Positions 33,483 to 44,721 of a stretch of 64,000 nucleotides of DNA are shown here, in pieces. Every line of letters starts with the position of its first letter. Position 1 is the stretch's first letter. Origin of the DNA: Crossaster papposus (lineage: Eukaryota; Echinodermata; Asteroidea; Velatida; Solasteridae); NCBI GenBank assembly GCA_037893245.1, contig JBAIAA010000605.1, forward strand, positions 2,050,501 through 2,114,500, written 5' to 3'. The notes below the pieces were generated by a model. The model ran no database searches. It was not told where the DNA came from and saw only the letters and a program-made list of their open reading frames with translations. The translations under genes were made by a program, and so were the position numbers.

Positions 33483-33553
33483 AAGATGGACACAATGTTG
33501 TTTACAAATCAAGACAAATAACCATTTTGGGGGTGTTTATATTTTTGTTCAGT
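33483..33553 (+). mobile_element. end fragment of the large foldback family, copy 1
   Basis: GATGGACACAATGTTGTTTA, CAAATCAAGACAAATAACCA and TATTTTTGTTCAGT match the right end (7698-7784) of the 4.7-kb foldback. The fragment abuts the start of the block A homology at about 33554, at the seam between genes B1 and A2. Confidence 0.8.
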
Positions 33554-34437
33554 GTACATAATTAACTTACCTCTGTTGCAAAACACACACGCGTAATGTC
33601 CTCTTATAGTATATAGCCAACTACCTGCATAGTCCATGGAAAATAAGTTTTGACCTCACACAAATTGCAATCGAATATTTTTCACCACAGTGCACTTCTA
33701 TAAGGTCCCTAGAATGACATAATAAAAATCTCAAAAATCCAAGTGGTGGAAATATGATATGAATAATTTGCATAAATCGTTAATCCCTGCTGCGTAAAAT
33801 ATTTATTCCTATATTTGGGTATATTTATTATTATAATTTTTTGGGGGTCATAGCCAGCCATGTTTCTCCGAGGAACATGGCTGGCTATGACCCCAAAACT
33901 GGATAAGCCAATATTAGTCGTAACCAAGATTTCCAAGCTCTCATGCAACTATGACTACATGATGCTCTTGGTCTGGTGACTGGTGCCATGAAATAAAGTG
34001 TAAGGTTTTGTGGGTTTTTTGTCTTCATCTTCTCAAACTATTTCTTATGGGGCTTTTTGCCTCCCCCGCATTATGAGACAGGTGCTTTTGCAACCTAACA
34101 CCTGCTGTTAAGTGTCCCACTAAAGATTAAAACATTTAGTTAAACATTAACCATATTGTATATTTGGTCCAGCTAGATATGTCGTAAAAGAGCATTATGA
34201 AGGTTTTTACTGAAATTACATGTATGTTTACATTTGTGTGTTTTCAACAGTCTCCAGATGCAACACTGACGGTGGAGTCCTGTCTAGAATCAGGAGATTT
34301 TGACTCGATCAAGGAGAGACTGGAGGGGTAGCATCCAACACCGGTCATGACGAAGCGGATGGTTGCTGATTTTTTGACAATACACGTAGGCCTATAAGAC
34401 CTAAATAGACCGTCAATATAGAATCACTCCAGAAAAA
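33554..34437 (+). promoter_or_regulatory. upstream region of gene A2, with hairpin and leader
   Basis: Paralogous to 12405-14093 without the 780-base segment. The GTCATAGCCAGCCATGTT hairpin lies at 33843-33895 with fully paired arms. The TTTTCAACAG acceptor at about 34241-34250 and leader follow, as in A1, and a second AG (CACTCCAG) lies just before the start codon. Confidence 0.5.
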
Positions 34438-35679
34438 ATGGAAACAAAACAACCTGAGCCATTTTATCACAAGAGGATTAACAAAGCAGAGGAAGCACTT
34501 GCATGTGCAACCTGTGGTAAAGGATTAGCTGAGCAATGTGGTCTACGCAAACATGAGAAACTCGACACTGATGAGCAACCATTCGTTTGTGCAACGTGTG
34601 GTAAAGCCTTTGCTCGGCAAGATAATCTGCCTCAATATGAGAGGATTCACACGAGTGAGAAACCATTCGTTTGTGCAACGTGCGGTAAAACCTTTACTCA
34701 GCAAAGTGGTCTACAAAACCATAAGAAGGTTCACACTTGTGAGAAACCATTCGTTTGTGAAACCTGTGGTAAAACCTTTACTCAGCAAAGTGGTCTGCGT
34801 CGACATGAGAGGATTCACACTGGTGAGAAAGAATTTGTTTGTGCGATCTGCGGTAAAGCCTTTACTTACCGCATAGGTCTGCATCTGCATGAGCGGGTTC
34901 ATACTGGTGAGAAACCATTCGTGTGTGTAACCTGTGGTAAAGCCTTTACTCAGCAAAGTGGTCTACAAACCCATGAGAGGGTTCACACTGGTGAGAAACC
35001 ATTTGTTTGTGAAACATGTGGTAAAGCTTTTACTCATCGAAGTACTCTACTCAACCATAATATGATTCACACTCGTGAAATACCATTCGTTTGCGGAACC
35101 TGCGGTAAAGCCTTTACTAGACAACATTTACTACTCAAACATAATATTGTTCACACTGGTGAGAAACCATTCATGTGTGCAACCTGTGGTAAAGCTTTTA
35201 CTCATCGAAGTACTCTACTCGAACATAAAAGGATTCACACTGGTGAGAAACCATTCGTTTGTGCGACCTGCGGTAAAGCCTTTACTCAACGCAAAAGTTT
35301 GCATCAGCATGAAAGGGGTCACACGGGTGAGAAACCATTCCTTTGTGTGGCCTGTGGTAAAGTTTTTACTCATCGAAGTACTCTACTCGACCATAATAGG
35401 ATTCACACTGGTGAGAAACCATTCGTTTGTGTGACATGTGATAAAGCTTTTACTCACCGCAAAGGTCTGCATCAGCATGAAAAAATCCACACTGGTGAGA
35501 AACCATTCCTTTGTGTGGCCTGTGGTAAAGTTTTTACTCATCGAAGTACTCTACTCGACCATAATAGGATTCACACTGGTGAGAAACCATTCGTTTGTGC
35601 AACCTGCGGCAAAGCCTTTACTCGGCCAGGCCGTCTGCGTTCACATAAAAGGTTGCACACTGTGCAGTCTGTGGTGTAA
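34438..35679 (+). CDS. poly-C2H2 zinc-finger protein A2
   Basis: A 413-codon frame that begins METKQPEPFYHKRINK and then has fourteen 28-residue finger units. Units 1-2 have lost zinc ligands (Asp or Tyr in place of His); units 3-14 are intact, and the last ends RSHKRLHTVQSVV. Several fingers reuse the same contact residues: HRST-L with N, E or D at helix position 6 occurs four times (7, 9, 11, 13), and QQSG three times (3, 4, 6). Linkers are mostly HTGEKP; unit 3 ends HTCEKP. No KRAB, SCAN, BTB or ZAD domain is visible, though an upstream exon could encode one. It is expected to be a sequence-specific nuclear DNA-binding protein. Lineage-specific poly-finger proteins of this kind often bind transposons or satellites; that role here is inference. 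A3 (61024) differs by one residue. Confidence 0.9.
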   Translation: METKQPEPFYHKRINKAEEALACATCGKGLAEQCGLRKHEKLDTDEQPFVCATCGKAFARQDNLPQYERIHTSEKPFVCATCGKTFTQQSGLQNHKKVHTCEKPFVCETCGKTFTQQSGLRRHERIHTGEKEFVCAICGKAFTYRIGLHLHERVHTGEKPFVCVTCGKAFTQQSGLQTHERVHTGEKPFVCETCGKAFTHRSTLLNHNMIHTREIPFVCGTCGKAFTRQHLLLKHNIVHTGEKPFMCATCGKAFTHRSTLLEHKRIHTGEKPFVCATCGKAFTQRKSLHQHERGHTGEKPFLCVACGKVFTHRSTLLDHNRIHTGEKPFVCVTCDKAFTHRKGLHQHEKIHTGEKPFLCVACGKVFTHRSTLLDHNRIHTGEKPFVCATCGKAFTRPGRLRSHKRLHTVQSVV

Positions 35680-35738
35680 AGGCTTTTACTTCATAACGGT
35701 ATTCCCTAACAGAACAATGATAGGGTTCAGTCTTTCTA

Positions 35739-36722
35739 GGTCGATTGCAAAACTATTACGGACGGATACGTAAATGACCTACAGAACTACGTATCCTCCC
35801 AAAATCACTGTAATGAATAATTATTGGCTATCGGTACCGGTAGCGTATCCGAGTATGCAATTGGTCGGTGATGGTCCTGCTTTTTAGTAGGAGCGCTTGG
35901 CAATTACCATAATAATGAGAGGCACACGTAATTACTGACAAAAGAAATAAAGATAGAGAGGTCCCCAAGTCTCGCTAGCTCCCTGAACATTTCCATAATA
36001 ATACTCTTGTGATAGTGTATGGAAGGATAACTTCATCATTGTTATCCCTGGAAATGGTTTTCACCGCGTCTATTCCTTTTAATCTTTTACAAGCCAGATG
36101 TGATTGAGTATCGCCAAGTACAGTAAACTTTGACTGTCATACAGACAAAGTTTACTGTACTTGGCGATCATAATGAAGCACGATATGTGGCAGAGAAAAC
36201 CCCCCCTCTTTTGTGTTGACCATTGTGTTCCCGGAATCTCAGGAATTCCTTTTAGGTTTCAAGGGGGGATGGGTTAGGTTACAACTGTGTTGAGTGCGTA
36301 TAAAGGATAAGAGGGGGGTACCCCTCTGCCATATATCGTGCTGGGTATATTGGCGATACTCAATCACATCTGGCTTGTAAAAGATTAAAAGGAATAGACG
36401 CGGTGAAAACCATTTCCAGGGATAACAATGATGAAGTTATCCTTCCATACACTATCACAAGAGTATTATTATGGAAATTTTCAGGGAGCTAGCGAGACTT
36501 GGGGACCTCTCTATCTTTATTTCTTTTGTCAGTAATTACGTGTGCCTCTCATTATTATGGTAATTGCCAAGCGCTCCTACTAAAAAGCAGGACTATCACC
36601 GACCAATTGCATACTCGGATACGCTACCGATAGCCAATAATTATTCATTACAGTGATTTTGGGAGGATACGTAGTTCTGTAGGTCATTTACGTATCCGTC
36701 CGTAATAGTTTTGCAATCGCCC
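35739..36722. mobile_element. 984-bp palindromic element, copy 1
   Basis: GGTCGATTGCAAAACTATTA at the left is mirrored at 36703-36722. The arms of about 380 bases are nearly identical in reverse, with nested inverted repeats in the middle (AAGTACAGTAAACTTT with its complement; GCACGATATGTGGCAGAG with CTCTGCCATATATCGTGC). TTCTA stands on both sides (35734-35738 and 36723-36727). Block A1 has the uninterrupted site (CTTTCTAAGAG near 15396), proving insertion. No coding frame. The partner is at 62325-63308. Confidence 0.88.
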
Positions 36723-37441
36723 TTCTAAGAGGCACCCACCATAGAGTTATCTTCTATGTAATAAACTATCGTCCGGTCGCATTAACCTATCAACGAAGTT
36801 CCCACTCTTCGCTGATGACACGCTCATTTACAAACCCATCCAGTCACCAGATGGCGAGCGCGTACGTGTACTACAGGCAAACCTCACTGAACTTGGTCGA
36901 TGGAGTGAAGCAAATGGCATGCACTTCGACACAAAAAAGACTAAGGCACTTCATTTGACGCGAGCTAAGAAACCTATGGTTTATCCAACTTACATTATCA
37001 GTGGCACTCCCGTCAGCATCACTTCAACAAACAAGTACCTGGGTGGGACTATCAACAACACACTGACCTGGTCTGATCACACCAATAGTTATAGCGTTGT
37101 TTCCAAAGCCAACAGAACTCTGGGATTCATATGGCAAGTAGCAGGTGGAGCTTCGACTCTAGCCCATTCATCCCTGTAAAAATCCTTGGTCCTTCCAGTT
37201 ATCGAATATGGTTTGCCTGTCTGGTCCCCTAACACTGCTGCGGACAAATCCAAATTGGAAAGAGTCCAGAGGCGGGCCAGTAGGATGTACTTGAAGGTAG
37301 TCATGGGCACCGTAACGTACGAGAGACTTCGAGCCCTGAACTAGATGTCTCTTGAGAGCAGGCGGACAAAGCAGTCCATAGCATTTGTCACAAAATGTCT
37401 TTTTGAAATTATCGACTGCCATTCAATCCGTAGAAACATAT

Positions 37442-37625
37442 TGTTACGATAATAGTATAGCGCCCTCTATCAGTTGAATGTTACACATCATGGTGACATG
37501 TACCGTTGTTGTGAATCGATATCTTGGATGCATGAATGAAGCACAGAATAAACGCAGTACTTTGAGTTATCTTAAATCATCCTCTGGACAGTGATTTATT
37601 AAGCAGCATTAAGCAAAACATAACA
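37442..37625 (+). repeat. 5' LTR of Ty3/gypsy element 3
   Basis: 184 bp, TGTTACGATA...AACATAACA, with an AATAAA signal near 37547; nearly identical to 42470-42651. Confidence 0.96.
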
Positions 37626-38392
37626 TGGTGTCAGAAGCGGGATTCTGGAACATTCTCAGAGACATTGATGACTCTTTTGCCGTGAAGAATTGCCAGTACA
37701 GTTTTTTACGGATCGAGCGACGACGAACTCGCGTGGCTGGACCGACCGACGCGAAAACTGCATTCCCACCGCACCACTGCTGTTGTTGTCTGTGTGTGTG
37801 TACGCGTACGTAACAAAACTTGGAATCGAAGTGTAGAACTGTAAAGTGTGTATTTGATTCAGACCATGGTGGTTTAAATTTGAAGCATCAGAATTACATG
37901 AAGTGTAGTTGTAGAAGTACTATGAAGCTTATTTATGTAAATGCAGTTTTAACTTGAATGCTGTAGTTTCTATTATTAGGTCTTAAGTTTAAGATTAGGC
38001 AGAACACAGTTCAAGTATGACGACAGAGCCAGATTTAAGCTGCATCCCACTCCCGAAACCCATTCAGATAACAGGGAATCTGAAGAAAAATTGGTAAAAA
38101 ATGTCGCCAAGTATGGGACAGTTATGAAATCATAACAAAATTGGATAAGAGCCCTGATCGGATCAGAATTGCTCATTTTATCACGGCCATAGGTCCCGAG
38201 GCGTTGGATATACATAATGGCTTGCCCTTTAAGAGTGAGGATGATAAGAAATCATTCAAAGTGATACTTGAATTGTGGGAAAGATATTGCGTTGGACAAA
38301 CCAATGTCACATACGAGAGGTACAAATTTAACAATTGTGTACAGCAGGGTGAGACATTCGATAATTTCTATGTGAAGCTACGCACGCGCTTG

Positions 38393-38553
38393 TAGTCTTT
38401 GGGCAAGACGTTGCTTAATTCGCAGCCACGAGAGGGCGCTATCGCGACAAACCATCATCACTCGCCATCCTGTCCGGATGGCGAGTGATGATGGTTTGTC
38501 GCGATAGCGCCCTCTCGTGGCTGCGAATTAAGCAACGTCTTGCCCAAAGACTA
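38393..38553. mobile_element. palindromic MITE within element 3
   Basis: 161 bp that fold almost perfectly: TAGTCTTTGGGCAAGACG at the left is exactly mirrored at the right, with the centre at TCCGGA near 38473. It is flanked by a 9-bp direct repeat ACGCGCTTG (38384-38392 and 38554-38562). A 9-bp target duplication suits Mutator-like elements. No coding capacity. The identical arms suggest a recent insertion. Confidence 0.9.
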
Positions 38554-41500
38554 ACGCGCTTGCGGCTACATGCGGTTTTGGTCAACTAACAGACGATCTA
38601 ATTCGAGATCGAATAGTTTGTGGGATTACTGATAATGCCACGAGGAAAAGGCTTTTGCAGGAACCAAAGCTGACACTAGCAAAGTGTCTGGACCTGTGTC
38701 GAGCCAATGAAGCATCCAAACTGCACCTTAATGTGATGTCGAATGATCACGCTGCTACAGCTACAGATAGTTCTGTTAATGCTCTACACCACAAAAAGGG
38801 AAAGCAGACTCCCCAAAAGTACAACATAGAATGTTTGTATTGTGGACGAAAGCACAAATTAGGTAGGATGAACTGCCCAGCCTATGGGAAAGAGTGTAAA
38901 AAATAAGGTAAGGCAAACCATTTTGCTGAAAAATGCAAGCAAGGTGTTAAGGGCACTCAGAGTCCACAACGGACAACCAAATTTAAGCCAAGAACAAAAG
39001 GGAGAGTCCACACACTGGATGCCAGTGACTCATCTGAAGAATGTATCTGTGTTACATTAGAAGAGACTGAAACATGTCTTGTGACTCAAGATCCAAATGG
39101 TTTAAAGAAAATAATTTTTGCTATCATGGAAGTTAGAGGTCTTGATGAGCCTATCCATATGCAAATTGATTCAGGGCTACGTGTAATGTTTTGCCTGCCC
39201 ATTTCCTTCCACACGGGACATCTCTAGAAAAGGGAAAACACAAGCTATGCATGTATAACAAAGAAAGTATGCCAGTATTGGGAATGTGCAAATTGCATGT
39301 ACAAAATCCAAAAAATAAGAAGAAATACCTGGTACACTTTGTTGTAATTAAGGGACAAGCTCAATCTCCTTTGCTGGGAGCAAGGACAGCTCAGCAAATG
39401 AAGCTAATTGAAATATTGTATGACAATATTACTGAGGTCGAACAAACACACACTGTACAGACCAAGGTGCAAGAGGAGTCGCCAGCAAGCAAGCAAGAAG
39501 GATTAACAAGAACAGAGATACTACAGGAATACGCGGATGTATTCGAGGGGCTTGGCCATATGCCTGGCCAGGTACATCTTAATGTTGATCCAGAAAACAA
39601 ACCTGTAGTGATGCCTCCACGACGCGTACCGATTGCGGTCAAACCGAAGCTCAAAGCAGAGCTACATCGACTGGAGGAGCTAGATGTGATTGGGAAGGTG
39701 ACAGGCCCAACAGATTGGGTGTCAAGCATGGTCACTGTTGTGAAGCCCAGTGGTAAATTAAGGCTATGCATTGACCCACAGCATCTCAACGTGGCCTTAA
39801 AGCGAGAAGCTATCCTCTTCCAGTCACAGAGGATGTGCTCCCTGAACTCGCGAAAGTCAAAGTCTTCAGTAAAGCTGATCTGAAAGAAGGATTTCTTCAG
39901 TGCGAGTTGGACGATGAGTCAGCATGTCTTACGACATTCCAGACACCCTGGGGAAGATACCAGTGGCGCCGTTTGCCTTTTGGTTTGTCTCCATCCCCAG
40001 AGTTGTTCCGGGTGAAACTGGACCAATGTCTAGAAGGCTTAAGTGGCATACACATTATCGCTGACGACATACTCATCACGGGACAAGGTGACACACAGAA
40101 AGAGGCCTGTCGCGACCATGATCAAAACATGAAGAACTTTCTTGCCCGATGCAAGGAACAGAACATTAAGCTCAACAAGGACAAGCTCGAGTTTAAGTGT
40201 GATGAAGTCACCTTCATTGGTCATCGTTTAACGCAGACAGGACTTAAGCAAGATCCAAACAAAGTCGAAGCAGTCCGCAACATGGAAGTTCCTACATCTA
40301 CGGAGGAGGTCCAGAGATTTGTTGGTATGGTGAAATACCTTGCAAAGTTTCTGCCAGACTTATCGGACATGAGTGAACCACTGCGGCGTTTAACGCACAA
40401 AAACGTCGAATGGTCATGGACAACGGAACAGTCGGACGCATTCGAGAGCATCAAGCAGTGCGTCACCTCCGACCCAGTACTGAAGTACTTTGACCCTGCT
40501 GTCGAGACAGAAGGACAAGGCGATGCATCAGAGAAAGGCCTCGGATTTGCATTGCTTCAAGAAGACCACCCCGTCACATACTCGAGTAGAGCGCTCACAC
40601 CTGCAGAAACGAGATATTCGCAGATCGAAAAGGAGCTGTTGGCCCAAGTTTTCGGGTTAGAGCGAAACCACCAGTATACCTATGGACGGAAAGTAGTGCT
40701 TTGGACAGACCATAAGCCTTTGGTATCCATAAGCCGCAAACCACTTGCAACAGCACCAAAGCGGCTACAGCGTCTACTCATAAGACTGAAACAATACGAC
40801 GTAGACATACGTTATAAGCCAGGAAAGGAAATGCACCTCGCCGATACATTGTCACGTGCTTATCTTAAGAACAATGAACGTTCTTCAGTTGAGGCAGAGA
40901 CGGAAAGCATTCACAAGCTAATCAAAGACGCCACCGAAGAAGATGAAAGCATGCAAACTGTCAAAAGCTTCATCTTAACAGGCTGGCCAGACAACAGAAG
41001 TGAGTTGCCAGCTGAAGCACGACCTTACTTCAGTTTCCGCGATGAACTAACACACCAGGACGGTATCATATTTCGTGGTACACGATGTGTCATCCCAAAG
41101 TCAGCTAGGCCACGAGTCCGGGAGCGATTGCACAGTGCACATACCGAAATACAGGGTACACTCAGGAGAGCACGCGTCTGTGTATGTTGGCCAGGCATGA
41201 CACACGACTTGACAGACTACATCTCCACCTGTGAAACCTGCAACAAATACCAACCAAAGCAGCAGAACGAACCACTCATATCACATGACATACCAGACCG
41301 TCCCTGGCAGAAAGTCGGCATAGACATATGCACAGTGGATAACATGGATTATCTGTGCAGTGTAGACTATTTCTCTGACTACTTTGAAATTGATAGTCTA
41401 CCCCAGAGCAAAGACGCAAAAGCTGTCATCAAACGACTAAAACGCCACTTTGCTGCACATGGCATACCAGACACGGTATATTCGGATAATGGACCACCTT

Positions 41501-42469
41501 TCAGCTCCAAGGAGTTTGAAAATTTCGCAAATGAGTATGAGTTTGACCAAGTTACCAGCTCTCAAGAATATCACCAGAGCAATGGTAAAGTGGAAAGTGC
41601 CGTCAAAATCGCGAAGAGACTCATTCGCAAAACAAATGACAGTCATGGAGACATCTACATCGCTCTACTAGCTTGGAGAAACACCCCAACCGAGGGTATA
41701 AATACCTCTCCTGCCCAGCGTTTGTATGGACTACGCACTAGAACCAACCTGCCCACAAAGTCAGACCTGCTGATTCCGTCACAGAAAAGCCAACGGGATG
41801 TTCGCATGGAAAAGAACAAGAGGCAAGTCAAGCAAAAACAGTATTTTGACAGACATGTCAAAGTACTACCTGATCTTCAAGTAGGAGACACTGTGCGCAT
41901 ACATCCCAAACACAATTCCAAAATTTGGGAAAAGGCGCAAGTCAAAAAACGAGTCAACATCAGATCCTATAAAGTGGTCACAGAGAATGGTCGCGAATAC
42001 CGCCGAAACCGGAAACACTTGAGGAGTACGCGGGAAAACATTCCACCAGTAGAGCCACATATTCCCATGCAGAACAACCACGCCGACAAGCCACAAACAC
42101 CAGATGCTAATCGCCCAACAAATTAACACACATACAGAGCAACAAAAAGCGAAGGAACCTACAAGATGCAGCACATGCGAACGGAAACCACCTAGTTATT
42201 TGCAGGACTATGTTACATAAACAGCAAGGACTATAGTTATCAGTCATCAAACACGGATTTAATGCATTCACATTTATAGTACATCTCCATTTATGTATAA
42301 CGTACATGTAATTACATAATACACAGGCCAACTGAAGAAAAAAACAAACAAATGTTATTTCTTAACAAGTTAATTGTAAGTTTAAAGAACATTAAAGAAC
42401 ATGTTTAACACAAACGGTTTGTTTGTTTTGAAAAAAAAAAAACTGGATATTTTGTTTAAGAAGGAAAGA

Positions 42470-42651
42470 TGTTACGATAATAGTATAGCGCCCTCTATCA
42501 GTTGAATGTTGCACCATGGTGACATGTACCGTTGTTGTGAATCGCCATCTTGGATGCATGAATGAAGCACAGAATAAACGCAGTACTTTGAGTTATCTTA
42601 AATCATCCTCTGGACAGTGATTTATTAAGCAGCATTAAGCAAAACATAACA
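42470..42651 (+). repeat. 3' LTR of Ty3/gypsy element 3
   Basis: 182 bp, followed directly by the CATAT duplication and the resumed LINE sequence. A purine-rich AAGAAGGAAAGA tract, the likely polypurine tract, lies just before it. Confidence 0.96.
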
Positions 42652-43860
42652 CATATCAGTAAATACTCGCCACCAAGAACACGTGTTATTCAACCACCAG
42701 TATGCTAGAACTCTTGCCCTAAAAAACTCCATCACTCATACATTTCCGCGCTTTTGTAGCAACCTTCCTTCACACATTGGGGACTCAGTAACAGTTGACT
42801 CTCTTAGTTCGGGAGTCCTGTTTAAGTACACCGGAGTGCTGGTGGCCGGGGATCACGCCTGATTTTGCGATACAGCAAGTTGGTAAGGGGTCCGGGGGTC
42901 GCGGTTTTGGGTTCCGCCTTGCCGATTTCTTTGTTCACCTTGAAATTTGTGCAACTTTATCTAGTCAGTTTCTTGTGGTTTATTTGTGTATAAATGTAAA
43001 TTTGTGTATACAATGTATAAGATAACAATGCTATTTCGAGTGTATCCTGTTCACTAGTTAATTGTTTGTTTGTTTGTTTTTTGGGAGTTAGTTTGTTAAT
43101 TTGTTTGTTTGTTTTGTTTGTTTGTTTGTTGTTATTTTTTTACTTGATTGCCATCTTGTTCTTACATGTAAATAACATATATTTTTTTTATCAAATGTAT
43201 TGTTTTAATTTAAATTTATTTTAATTTGATATATAGTAATTGTATGTAGACATTTCAAGGCTGGGTAGGCTGCAGGCGGGCTTTAGGGCTACAGTGTTTT
43301 AGTACACTTTTGCCTACTCTGGCCAGCTTGAAATGTTTTCTTGTCTTTGTTTGGATCCCACATGATCTTTTATCATTTGTCTGCCCCCCCCCCCCCCCCC
43401 CAATACACCACATGCTTTACTCCCTATTTCCCTTCGTTTCCCTCCGTAAACCAACAACCAGTGGTTGTAGTCACCACTCGGCACTCACCTACCCCACCCA
43501 CTCACAACTCCCTCCCCCTACTAGACCACTCCCCTCCTCAGCGTACTCCTCCCATCCCCCACCAATCTCCTTCTCAACCACTTCCATCCTTCACCAATCC
43601 CCACTGCATACTTTACTCCTCATTTTCCTTCCAGGTTCCCACCGATAACCCCCTCCCCCACTGACCCCAGCTCTCTAATTCCCTTTACCTTTGGAATCAT
43701 TCAGTTTTGCTATTCAAACGTATTGTTTCTGTTATTTTGATTGCATTTATACTTACAATAGTTTCATGTACAGCTGTATAACTTTGTCATTGTACTGTTT
43801 TTATTTCTTGGCCGAATAAATAATAATAATAATAATAATAATAGTAATAATACTTCCATT

Positions 43861-44320
43861 TTTTTAAATATATTTATGCTTTTCTAATTCCTAAAATACG
43901 ACGTCAAAGGTGCCGACATTTTTCTAACCTCATTCTGTAGCCGTAGGGAGTTCAGTATACTGCCACAGCTACTCCTATTTCCAGATTGGAAACCATAATT
44001 TCCACGAATGTGAACACTAGTTTTAATTATTTTCCAATTGTCTACACTTAAAACCTAACTAGATTTTTTTTTCGGAAATGGGTCAACTCGTACCCGAGAA
44101 CGAAAAAAACGTTTAAAAACAGCCGGATAACCAACGGCGTATGTGTGGTGTCATTTCTGTACGGTACAGGATTGATGTCTTCAGATTTGATTAACTTTAT
44201 TTACGGTTTACATTAGGTAGTTTTCAGATTTGATACACACATTATTAGGGCTAACAAAGTTGTTTTACATGACCACAATTGTAGCTTCAGGAAATATCTA
44301 GGCCTACTATTAAAAATTGC
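43861..44320. other. end of block A2 and junction into the second spacer copy
   Basis: The part up to about 44210 matches 17186-17600 with visible divergence. From about 44230 the match to 17600 onward becomes almost perfect. The change of similarity marks the boundary of the recent duplication. No gene. Confidence 0.7.
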
Positions 44321-44721
44321 TGACATAATCCCTTGAACTCAGGTAAGGTTGCGCTGTTCACAGCAACTGAGGAGAGTGAGTTCCAGTTCTTAACAGTTGA
44401 AACGAAGAAGGAATCTTGGAAGGCCCCGGCTTTGTGACCTAATTGAATGAATTTCTGGTTGTTTTCCCTTGTATCTCTGGTAAAATTAGGCTGAACATAG
44501 TTGTGTATAGTGGATTGTCGACCAACCCATTGTACAGCATAATTTCTGTTGTTTTCTTCTGTTCTGCAATGTGTCCCATCCCAGATCTTTCAAAAGTTTA
44601 GTAACAATTCCCGTATCCCTTCGGTAGTTTTCTGCGAAAAATTTAGCTGTTCGATGCAGAACTCTTTCCAGTGAATTGATGTTCTGCTTTGCTGAGGGGT
44701 CATTATGCAGAAGCGGGTCAT
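44321..44721 (-). mobile_element. second LINE fragment, minus strand, copy 2
   Basis: Near-identical to 17690-18090; encodes the same broken LERVLHRTAKF...LGWDTLQNR stretch. Confidence 0.75.

Larger units (their letters stand above)
37442..42651 (+). mobile_element. Ty3/gypsy LTR retrotransposon 3, near-complete
   Basis: Fossil element, 5.21 kb, with an exact CATAT duplication at 37437-37441 and 42652-42656. Parts in order: 5' LTR (37442-37625), TGGTGTCAGAAG primer-binding-like site (37626), gag region (about 38010-39000) with CCHC-type knuckle remains, protease (about 39110-39420), RT, RNase H and integrase. The stretch 39835-42126 is open for 763 codons: RT with LPFGL and an IADD form of the YxDD box at residues 75-78, RNase H around 215-330, the integrase zinc region around 440-480, then the catalytic core with VYSDNGPPF. 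Then the 3' LTR (42470-42651). It has a few breaks, one being a palindromic MITE in gag. The LTRs differ at roughly 5 positions plus a small indel, so it is fairly young. Confidence 0.95.
36728..43860 (+). mobile_element. LINE 3' fragment, copy 2, split by an LTR element
   Basis: The same LINE fragment as at 15418, better preserved in places: a frame at 36919-37179 carries HFDTKKTKALHLTRAKK and SITSTNKYLGGTINN. It is interrupted at 37441 by the Ty3/gypsy element and resumes at 42652 (CATATCAGTAAATACTCGCC), ending in an AATAAT tail near 43819-43852. A C run lies at 43386-43401. Several stops and small indels make it a dead copy. Confidence 0.88.
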
